Assembly: GCF_004027225.2 (NCBI RefSeq)
Contig: NC_044277.2
Coordinates: forward strand, 73,347,900-73,411,899
DNA from: Strigops habroptila
Taxonomy: Eukaryota; Chordata; Aves; Psittaciformes; Psittacidae
Direction: 5' to 3'
DNA: 64,000 bases
The position numbers and the translations under genes are program-made. Below are positions 51,601-63,600 of this stretch, piece by piece; the first letter of the stretch is position 1; the number at the start of each line of letters is the position of its first letter. A model generated the notes under the pieces. It was not told the DNA's origin. It did no database searches and was given only the letters and a program-made list of their open reading frames with translations.

Positions 51601-54600
51601 AAATGAAAGTGTTATGTTTCCGAACCCAATTTATGTGCTGGGAAATGTTGATGTACTCCTAATTGAAAATACTTTGATGCCTCTCCATGAATATAAATTG
51701 GCTTCAGCAAACTCTCATAACCATTTTGAATCCTACCCACTGGCATAGGCAGTAGCCATCTACTTGGCATTTAGTATCAGAAGTGGGGTAGGGTTTTCTG
51801 TCATGTCATCTTGTGAAAACAGCATGCAAGCTTTCTGAGTTTTTGAAAATATTTGTATCTTGGTTTATTTTGTAAATTATTTGCAACTTAGTGCAAAATC
51901 CTGGTTAAAAAAATAGCCTTGAACCTGGTACTTCACAGCAGTAATCATGGAGTAGAAGCGTCTGTAGTGAAATAGCAAGAAATCCTTGAAGTGGAGGGGA
52001 GAGATTATTATGGTTTTTTAATAGATGCTTTACTTTTGCCTGTTCTGTGGATGCTTCCCATAACAGCTGCACAGTGCGATGGAGGATTTGGTTCCTGTCT
52101 TCCCTAGCTGTAAACCAGTTCTGCTCTAAATTTAATTACATAGTGTAGCAACATTAACCTGTTACTAGTTACTTTTATACATTGAAGGTAAAATATGAAC
52201 CTTTGAATTTTCTCAGTGCAACATAAACTGATACTTTACAATTAGGAAGCAAAAAAAACGAAAAAAAAAAGTTGCTCTTGTGTTTTAATGTTCAGTTGTT
52301 TCAAAGTGTATTTAAATAACAGTTCAATCACTAAAATCTTTTGTAAATAGAAAATCTTTGTCAAAGTCTTAGAGAGAAATAGCCTATAAATTGATTATAT
52401 ATATGGTCTACCACATATAAATACATGTGTATTAAGATATTCCACATGTATATCAGTGCCTTTCATCAACTGAGTTTACTGTGTTGAATGAGAACTTAGT
52501 TTATATCTTTAAGAATTTATGTCCTGGTTCTGTTGGTCGAGCAGTTAAAAAAAAGCTTTTGCCTGTATTGGACATAAAAAGTTGGTGTGAAAGAGGCTTC
52601 TGTGAGGCTTATTTTAGATGCGTGTTGCTTAGTTTTTCTGATGAGCAAATAAAATCAACTTTCTTATCTTCACAGATGCTTGGACTTGATGGATCTCTAG
52701 TTTTTTTAGTAAGTGAATTCTTGCATTTCAAGAATTTCTATAGAAGGCTTTTTTTTTTTTTTTTTTTAAAGTAAAACTAGTTTTTAAGATTACATCATTC
52801 TCTTTGAAGTGCCTATTTTCATATAATACATATTCAGAATAGAATCATAGGACGGTTTGGGTTGGAAAAGACTCTAAAGATCATCTAGTTCCAACCCCCT
52901 GCCATGGGCAGGGACACCTTCCACTAGACCAGGTCACCCAAAGCCCTGTCCAACCTGGCCTTGAACACTGCCAGGGATGAGGCAGCCACAGCTTCTCTGG
53001 GCAACCTGTGCCAGGGCCTCACCACCCTGACAGGGAAGAATTTCTTCCTAATATCCAATCTAAATCTACCCTCTTGCAGTTTAACAGATTCTTAAAATCT
53101 TTTAAGAGATTCTTAAAAGACATAGGTAGCTTTGGATCATCTGCTCCCTTGAAAAACTATACACTGAAAATACGTATGTTCTAGCCTCAAGTTTTGCTTG
53201 TTACATTATGGTTAAAATAGTGTCCTCATTCCAACTTTCACGATTTGCCCTATTACCACCAGAACACCACTAGTGAATTTCTACCATAGACTAGATTTTA
53301 AAATTTAAGATCTTCAGTTATGTTTCTTGACTTCATTTGGTTTTGGGTTTTTTTGTTCCTCCCTAGATTTTTTCCCTTCTTGAATATTATTTTAATTTAT
53401 ATCACTATTTTATTTATTTTTTTTTTTTTAAATGGGAGCATTTTCTCATTTATAAAACAATTATCCACGTATATTTTAAGTAATTGTTTTAAGGGTGGAA
53501 CTATTCATATAGATTTTAAAATAAAAGCTTACTTTAAAAACATAAGAGTATTAAAGCAAATGTAAGTGCTCTCATCTAGGTAAATGTCCACGAATGTGAA
53601 CAGATGCTTTCATAATTTGCCCTGCATGTTTTGGTCTTTGTGTTAGAGCAAATTTCTTGGCTCTGACAAGTGATATGCAATTTCTGGTAATAATAGGCAG
53701 CTGAAAGAAGTTTAGATACAAACGTAAAGTCGCGTAGTTAAATGACTGATACTAACTGTTGTCTTCCTCCCTCCTTCTGCCATACTCCTTGCAGGAACAT
53801 GTTTTTTGGGTGGTATCTTTAAATACATTGTTCATACTTGTGTTTGGTAAGTATCAGTTGCTCTTGAGTTTTGTAAAGATCTTTGTAGCAATAATTCAAG
53901 TTAATTTTAAGGCTATTCTTTCAGAATAGATGAAGTTGTGACATCTAAAAATGGAACCACAAACAAGCTGGGAATATAAATAATAAATCTTTGTTGCTTC
54001 TAGTTTTGTCATTTTAATTCCTTTAAGCAAATAGGATTAAAATGGGAAATCTACCAAAATCTTAATGATGTCAACCAAAGCATGGGGTGTATAAGAATGT
54101 AGCTGACTCTGTAGAGCTGTCAAATGTATTTCCATTTTGTGTCAAAAATTACTATGGAAGAACTTTCCTTAGTTCATGCAAGTCAGACTGATTGAAATTT
54201 TAGAAAATAGTAAATTCTAATCAGTGGTGTATTTTACTTTATGTTCCTTTCTCCTTCCCATAGATGCTGAACTGCAGCTTTAAATGTTCGCAAGGCTTTC
54301 TATTCCTAGTACAAGATAGGAATATTTCCGTATTCTGATTCCATGTACAGTTAGTGCTAGGAAAATTCCTTGGAGATAAACTTCCCACAGCTTAAAAAAA
54401 AATAAATATATGTATATATATAAGTAAATCCCCAAACCATAGATGTGTATTTCTCAATCATCTGAACCCTAAAAGGGTAATATGCCTGCCTTATTGTACG
54501 TAGCAGTAAGTTCCCCCTTGAAAGTGTCTGGAATTCCTGTGTCATATTTAATGCTGATATGTAGGGTAAATTTGCATTTCCAGTCTGGTTTTACTGCAGA

Positions 54601-57600
54601 AAGTGGGGTAACAAATTTAGAAATACTTTTTTCTTGGTACCTTACACCTATTGAGTAACATAACACCTGTGGAGAGAATAACAGCTCTTCCCTGTGCCTC
54701 AATTTTACCTGTTCCACATCAGAAGCTTTTGGATTGTGGTGCTTGAGCTTGTTAGTGTTGTTAATTTGACAGAACTGTGTGCAGAAGCAGTAGCATGGTA
54801 GTGGCAAGATGGAGCATTTCATACATTGATTATGTTGCATTGTTTTTTTCAGTGGTCCTTCTTGGCAGAAGAGTTTGAGCTTTAAAAACTGAAGTCATAC
54901 TGTAGATAAGAAATAAGCAAAGTAAAGATCACACACTGAACCAGTGATTTGAGCATCTAGTTATTTAAATGAATCAGCTGATCAAGAAAATAAAAAGAAA
55001 TATTTTGTATATTTAATTCACAAGAAACTGTAACTGTTCTAATTAGAATTGGAAAATACTTGAATTATTTCTGATACTTTGTCTATTTTAATCTGTAGTT
55101 CTCAGAAGTTAATTAGGTTTTTTAGCTGCTAAAAAAATATAGGCTTTTTTAAGAAGTAGATAATAGCTATGAAATTTCTAAATTCTTGATTTAAATTAAA
55201 CGAGTAATAAGTATAACTAATGAAGTTGTCATATAGATGCGTTTTCAGCAACAATAAGTGTGCTTTAACAAATGGGAAACTAACAAGTAGAGAAGGGGAA
55301 CGACTTTCCCAAGCAAGCGAGCAGGAGATCTGGAAATTTAATACGTGCTTCTCAAGCCTATTTTTAGTATCTTTCCTACTAAGTAATATTGCCTAATTTA
55401 CAACTGCCAAATCTCTAATTATTTTTAATTATGGTCCTGGTGAGTTCAAATGTCACAGGAGGTACTTTCTAGAAGATAAAATGGAAGGAAAGCATTTAGA
55501 ACTTTAATTACCAGTGCAGAAATTCTCCTGTGATGTTCTTTTGGACAAGTTAATTAAATTTGACTTAATTCATATTTTCTGTAGCTCACTATAGTACTCA
55601 GAGAAGTTTGTACTCCTTCATGCTTTTGATTAAAAGCGATCTATTAGAAATTCTGATTTAGAGAAAGTTATTTAAAAGCATTATAAACTGTGCACTATAA
55701 TCTCAAAAAGATAAAATGGATCTGATATCTATAGGAACATGATCCGCCTCCCCCCGCTTTTATTTTTCTTGTTCTTATGGGGCAGGGAGAGCTCGAGTCC
55801 TCCCATTGTCTTTTATATTTTTGCTATTCCTGGTAACTGTTGATTTCTCTGAAAGGGGCATAAATTAATACTTTTCGAAAACTGATTGGGGTAATACATG
55901 TCCTCTGCAGGCTTTTCCTAGGGTTTGAGTTGTTTGGGGTTTTTTTTCAAATGTATTGGTCATATGGAAATTAGGAGGAAAGAGAAAATCATCAGGCTTT
56001 TCATTTGAGGATCTATTTAATCTACAGTAGTCCCCAGAGTGGATTATCATGATATAATGAAGGCAATATAGGTGAAAATAAAAGCTCACAGTTACTGCAG
56101 CCCTTTACTTCATTACTGACTCCTACTCCTGTAGGAAAGTGATGTTGTATTCTGTAGTCCTTCGTGGCTTGGTTAGAAGACCACAAAGAGAGATAAAAGA
56201 AGTACTTGATCCTGTTGCAGATACACAGATGTCCAAAAATGGGGAAAGTGCTGTGTTGGGTTTCTTTATTCATTCCTCCTGAGACCTCCAGATTGGCAGG
56301 AGTGAGCTCTCAGGGATGATGACAGTCCTTGGTATGTTAATTCAAAGCAAAGACTTCTCAGTTGCTCCTCATCCCTTCACTGGAGCATTGTCTTTTTCCC
56401 CTCATCTTCTCTTCCCTTTGCAGATTGCTACAGGGCTTACATGTTTCACAGTATTCTTAAGAATTAAAGCACTAAAACTGAAACCTAGCTAAAGTAAGTC
56501 CTATCTGACCAAAATGTAAAATGGCTACTTAAGTCTTTTAGTGCATGGGAAAGAGTGAGTATACAGAGCAGGTTCCTACAGCAGTCTGTGAGAGCAATAC
56601 GAGCCTAGTACATAAGACTGAGAAATTGAATTAATTTACACACAGCAAGATTAATTAAAAAGGAAGAGGCTGTTTTCTTATTCTGTGTAGGTTTATATTG
56701 TTTATAGTCTTACAGTGTGAATTCTGATCTGGTTGTGTTTTGTAAAATTATGGAAATATAATGCTTGCAAATATTTGCACAGAAAGTAATTTTTTCAGTT
56801 GTTTTCACAAAATTGATGAGAAGTAGAATAATTACCATGTTACAATACACATCCTGCAAATAAGGCTCCATGTAGCAATTTTTATGGTCTTTTTCCCCTT
56901 TCTTTCTGTTTGCATTATGCAGCATTTTGTCCATACCACATTGGTCACTTCTCCATTGTTGGCCTGGGCTTTGAAGAATATGTAAGTACTGGTTTATAGT
57001 GTCAAAATGAAAAAAAAACTAACCTCCCACTATTTATTTAATCACAATATTTTTGTAGCATCCTTCCTCTTTTATTTGTGATCACAAAAGTCACCTGGAG
57101 TGTGTCTCACTTTTTAAATCCTCAAACGTTTTTTAATCCGTAGTTAAAAATGTTCTTTCACTCTTTTCCATTTCCTCCATTACTTACATGTCAAGTGAGG
57201 TTTCCTTTTCCAAAAAAAATGCATACGTTTGGGGGGGTTTAAGAGTCTTTTGTTCCCTGTGTATATTTTCAATTTGTGTAGTAAGTAATTTTCATAGTTG
57301 ATGACAGTAGGTAGTGAAAGCTAATGAGGTAAAGTGACATATAGAGGTTTTTTCATGTTTGAAGAAAGTAGTTGTCAGTATTTCCAGTAAATATAATTAT
57401 TTTCTATTTTTGATGGAGATACCAAAAAAAAAAAAAAAAAAGTAGTAGATTATTAGAATGTGTTAAAACTAAAGAAAATTGTCATTCTCCTTGAAGAGTT
57501 GAGATTTGGGATTTATCTTAATTACGTAAAAAGGAGGTGTAATCTCTTCAGAGACTGATAAACGTCCCCTTTTTTCCCTTCTTCTCCAGGTTCAAGCATC

Positions 57601-60600
57601 TCACTTTGAAGGCCTGATTACAACTATAGTCGGATATGTTCTGCTAGCAGTGACTCTAATTATTTGCCATGTATCCTTTTGTCACTAGTTACCTGCTTCA
57701 GATTTTACATGTAGATAAATATTCTGTCTGTATTTTGAGGAGGCACAGACATGATGTAGATGCAGTCAATTTACCATTTTGTTCTGCTATTTTGGTGAAA
57801 TAAGAAGAAAAGATCTCTTCTGTCTGAGGAATGTAGAACTATTGGTTTTTTCCCTCACTGTCCTTACACAATTGCTGTGGGCTACGTAGCTGCAGCAGAA
57901 AGAGAAATGGGATTATGAATATATGTACGGTATGATGGAAAACTTACATCTTTTTGATCCTGTCAGATCGTTAGAGTGCAGATGGCTTTAGTTTCTCTTT
58001 CATATCTCTGAACCACTGCGAGTTTGCAGCAAGGACTTCTTTCAGGTGATAATCCTCATTATTACAGAGAAAATTAAGTAACGGTGGAGTCCTGAAAGCT
58101 TAGAAGGATTTGATTGCAAGTAAAATGTCTGCATTCAAGCTGCATGTTTTTAAAGGGCCTACCCCAAATTCAATTAGAAAGAATAAACTTTTGTTAGCGG
58201 TTTTCTATTTAAGAGTACACAAAGCTAACATCAACTTTAGACCACACTATACCAATGTCCAGTGCAAATGTGGTAAAACAGTTGATTGGCATATCTCTCT
58301 TTTACTTCGTAAAAGAAAACAAAACAAACCCCCTAAGTGTAATATGCATCCAGCTCTTCTTGGAAAAGATGAGAATTTGTTTCAGACTGAATAAAAAGGA
58401 GAGCTACCATTTAAGATAGGCTTTCAGTTTTGAGACATCCTTACTTATGGCAGACGTATTCAAAGGTAACCGTTTATTTCTTGAGAAAACTTCTGGATGC
58501 TTAATTAGGAAGGGTGGTAGTATTTTTGTTTGTTTGTTTGTTTCAGATGCATGTTGGGGGGGGTTATCCAGCACATCAGAGATTGTGACTTACAGAGTCA
58601 TGAGCAATTTTGAAAATAGAATCTGGATAAAATACTTCCTTCTTCAGTTCTGTCCTTTATAAAATTTCCTGTTGCTAAAAGCCCCATAATGTAGTGTTTA
58701 ATGTTAATCAAACTATGTTATAGAATATTCTTCAGTATTATTTTCTTGACAAAACTATTCAGGGTTTGGCAGCTCTTGTTAAGTTTCAACGATCACGTCG
58801 TTTATTAGGAGTTTGCTATATTGTTGTCAAGGTAATCTATTTCTCTTGTGTGTGTGTGGAGCAAAAAACCCTCTGAATTTAAGCTTACATTATAATTCTT
58901 AGCAATTTCTGTTAAACTAGTGAGATTATTTTTTTCTCTTTTTTTTTCTAAAGGTTTCCTTGTTAGTGGTGGTTGAAATTGGTGTGTTTCCTCTCATCTG
59001 TGGCTGGTGGCTGGATATATGCTCTTTGGTAAGAATGGACATAAATGGGATAAAATCTTTAACAGTGTTTATATTTAATGGAAAAGTTTTGGTGAGAAGA
59101 GAGTTGTTAAGAGTTTGACAACACTATTCTCTTTTTATAAACATAGTGTTTCCAGCAGGAAAGGGTTTTTTAAGTACTACTTAATGCTAATTTTGTTTTC
59201 CTTTATGTTACCAAATGCAAATGCAAACTTGTGCACTGAATAAACTTATTTATGTAGCCATCTTATGTGAAATGGTAATGACTTCATATTTTAATAGTTA
59301 TCCAGTCTCTGTTTTGAACAAGATAGGTGCTATGTTTACTTTGAATTGAAAGGACAGTTTTTCTGTGATTAATTTGAAATGGAGAAAATTAATTTCTTCT
59401 TGTCTTAGTTAACATAGAATTTTACTTAAAGGAATAAGTATTTGCTTCTATCACAGTGCCACTTCGTTTGAACTGGTTTATAACTAATGTAATATATGTT
59501 AATGTTCGAGTTGACTTCTTTCTGTCAGAAGAAAGAAATTAATCAGAAATTGATCTTTATTTGCTGTTCTTATTGTAAATTATTCTCTTTCTGATTAAAT
59601 GTTATAATTATTTATGTGTTAGAACAAGGCAGACATTTAAATTAAATGCCTTGTAGTATATATGAACTAGGACAAACAAAATGAGTAACTGTGGAAGATT
59701 ACCAAACTTTATTCATATTTGTTTACTACTTACCTTTTAGGAAATGTTTGATGCCACTTTGAAAGATAGAGAATTGAGCTTTCAGTCTGCCCCAGGTACC
59801 ACAATGTTTCTGCACTGGTTAGTTGGGATGGTTTACGTCTTTTATTTTGCATCCTTCATCCTTTTACTGAGAGAGGTAAGTCTGTAAGAACAGGATTGGT
59901 ATGGAACAGAGAACTTTGCATGTTGAATTTTTGGTTAAATATTTCACATATGGGTATTGCTGCTACTGCATTTTGTCTATGTATATTGGATTTCAACCTT
60001 AGGTAAAAAGGGTCACACTGCAGTAGTTACTGCAGTGGGAAATGATGATATAAAGTGTATTTCACTTACAGGTTTTTAGTTTCAAAGAGTCCTTAAAAAT
60101 AGGTATTGACTTCAAATGAATCTAAATATAGTTCAGTTCTTTTAGATTGATTAATACTTGAAAAATAAGCTTGTAATTAGTTATTGCTTCTTTATGTTTT
60201 TCTGATAATGCTTTTTTTATTCTATGTTTGTGCCATTTTGTTGAACATTGTTCAACAAATAACCTTATTATGTTTAAAACTTTACTGCAGCAGTGTTACC
60301 CAAAATGAAAAACAAAAAAGAGATAATTTTCTCTTCCTGTATTGTTTTCTATTTCTTCTTTCAGGTATTGAGACCTGGTGTCTTATGGTTTCTCAGGAAT
60401 TTGAATGATCCAGACTTTAATCCTGTGCAGGAAATGATTCACTTGCCCATTTATAGACATCTCAGGAGATTTATCTTATCAGTGGTAAGGACTTTTTTCA
60501 AAATTTTCTGTATTTGGAAAGAAAATGTCATACATTGCCTCCCCTATACGCTGCAAAGATCTGCTTCTTACTGAAAGTCTTAAAAGATATGTTCTCGGAC

Positions 60601-63600
60601 TGTGTTGGAGCTGATGGTTATTTGAACTTCACCTCTTAATTTATTTAGCTAATTAATTCAGAACTTTTACCAGCCTCATGCTGGAATAGGGGATGGAGTT
60701 AATTTTCTTCATAGTGGCCCATGTCCTTCTGCACTTTGGATTAGTGGCTGAAACAGTATTGCTGACACACTGCTGTTTTGGCTATGGCTGAAGGGTGCTT
60801 GCACAGCATCAAGGCTTTTCCTCAGCTTTTGCATTTTCTGTTAAACTGTCATTATCTCAGTCCATGAGTCTTCTTGCCATCCTTCTGTATTCTCCCCATT
60901 CAGCCACAGAGGAGAATGAGTGAACAGCTGCGTAGATGCTTGGTTGATAGCCGGGGTTAACCCACCACAAACGGGCAACATGTCAGAGAGATGGGTAGGG
61001 AACTGGGTTTGGTTGTTCCTGCTATTTGGACTAACTTGTTTAACTTCCTTGTTCCAGATTGTCTTTGGATCAATTGTACTGCTCATGCTCTGGCTTCCCA
61101 TACGCATTATTAAATACCTTCTGCCTAACTTTCTTCCATATAATGTTATGCTTTACAGGTAAGCTTTTATTTTTAAAAAGATGTTTTTTCAGTCTCCCTA
61201 TAACTAGAAAAAAAAGTATTTGCACTCTTTGAGCATTAGTGTGATGCTGGTATGTTACTGGTTTTGTTTTCAATTAATCTAAACTTCATTGTTCTAGAAA
61301 AGTAAAAATACAAAGGATGTGGATACATCAAAATTTGTCAAATAAAAAGCCAGTAAGAAGAATAAAAGGTATTTTGTATTACTTCCATGATGATAACTAT
61401 TAGGTTTTTATGCGCCCTTAGAACACTTTCCCCTTCAACTTTTTGATAGTGAAGCTGCTGTCATGTTTGTTTCCACTCTCATTCCTGATTATCATTACTT
61501 CAAGAATAAAAGAATATCTGTAACTATGTTTCTTTTTAATGATACCAGTATCTTTCTGTTTCAAAGCAATAATTGAAACAGCAATGATAAAAGCAAGTAG
61601 AAGACCAAATCATATCTCTCATATAATCCTTCTCAACACTTTTTTCTTTCGTAATGCCTAAACACTCATGAACACTTCACCTCGGAATAGTATATAAGGA
61701 AAAATGTCTGCAAAAAACTAAGAATTGTTCATGTTGGCATCCAGTATGTTTTTTTATTGTGGTGGTGGTAATGTGATTCGGTGTAAATGGTTGCTATCAG
61801 AATGTTCCTTACATTTGACTTTCTGCTCTTCCCATTGTTTCTAGTGATGCTCCAGTAAGTGAGCTTTCCCTAGAGCTCCTTCTGCTTCAGGTGGTGCTTC
61901 CTGCTTTGCTAGAACAAGGGCACACAAGGCAGTGGTTGAAAGGGCTTGTACGAGCATGGACTGTTACTGCTGGATACTTGCTGTAAGTACAGAAAATCAA
62001 AATCAACTACAAACATTGTGTCCAGCTTAGCCTTTTGCCATGAAAGCAGCATGCTTTCCGGAGAGTTACCGGACAAGTAAGCTGTTTTACAGATAAATAC
62101 ACGATATAAAACTTCTATAGTTATTTCCGTCTTCTAAGGAGTAGTTGTACCTGCTTCTTGACAACTAATTCTTCTGGTACGCTCTTACAGCATTTTCTTA
62201 GTAAAAAAATCTATAGGAGTATGACTAACAGCTTGTTAACTTCCTATTATATGGAAAAATTAGAGGTAAGTGTCAGCAGTGCATTTCCATGAATCATCTT
62301 GCATTTCTTACTATAAGAAGAAGTGAAAAAAAAAAACCAAAAACCAAAAAAAAAAAGTAGAACACTAAACTGAAGACGTGCATACCTTTTAAATTGAGGA
62401 TTTTCAAGTTAGAAGTCTCTAAAGAAGGATAAAACTGTATCTTTGTCAGATAAAATAAATGTTTATACAAAGTGAGGTTCTTTAATTTAGACTGCCAGGC
62501 AGAGCTCTAGCACTAGAAATTATTTTTTAGTTCATACGTTGTTTGCCAAATTAGCCAAGAAAAAAAACAGATTGATTTTGTTTCTGTAAAGTTTTAAATT
62601 TAACTTCAAAGTACACTGTCATTCTCTCATCATGTCTTGTTCATTGTGTGTTGTGCCAATGCAGCACTATTAAGATGAAGATTGATTTTTTGCTATCTCT
62701 GAGACTGAGATAATGAAAAACTTCCACTGCAATCCAAAATATTTCTTTTAGCTTCTCGTAAGGAAACTCTCCCCACCCTTTTTTATTAGTGTGCATTTTG
62801 GAAACTTATAGTTTTAATTAATTTGTCCATGTTTTGATAGTGCTTAAGTATGACAGAAATGAATTTCGGACATGATGGTAAAAATATCTTTGCTTTCTCT
62901 ACTGTTGCAGCTGGTAACAGTTGTGAAATATCTCTTCAGCAGTTTTAGTTAACCAAAGATGAAAACCTTTTCCCTTGCTTTTCTTAAAAAGCAAACTGCT
63001 GTGAAAAATGTTTTTATTTTTTGCCGAGAGAATATCCACATGTACCTTACTGCTAATAAAAATTCAGCTAAAGCTGAGGAAAATTAGATTCTAAATGTTC
63101 ATATTGGGTTTTGGGGGTTTTAATCAGACTCAAATATTTGTTTGCTATTGATGTATGCCAGAAATATCAACAGAATACTTTTTAAAGTAGATTGACTCTT
63201 TTTAGGATGGTGTTCTTAGAAAGCTCTGAACAGGTTTTGAGCAATATAGAATCTTCTTGAAGAACTCTCCCTGACTGTACTTTGGAAAATGGTCTACAGC
63301 AATTCAGTACTGTCCTTGTACAGTTTAGGTTTGAAGGCAATTGTTTCCAATAGAGCTTAGTAGCAGTAAAATAAAACCTGTCAGTTGAACTGCTTGCTTA
63401 CATGAACTGAAATATTGATGCAATTTTCCTTTTATATGCACAACTTTAATACCAGATGTTTTTAAAGCAGTCAGATAAGTACTTGTGGCTGTATTCCCAC
63501 TGTTCTAATCTTCATCCACGCTCTGATTTTTCTTCTAAATTCTACGTTTAGGATGACATTGAGTACACTGTCAGAAAATGGTTTATTTTACTTTATCAAG

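Noticed and set aside
61298-61368. A possible extra MARCHF6 exon in intron 17, in frame after exon 17 ([12 protein letters not shown]...), bounded by TCTAG and GGTATT
   Set aside because: It is 71 bases long, so it would shift the frame into exon 18. The human protein joins exon 17 directly to exon 18.
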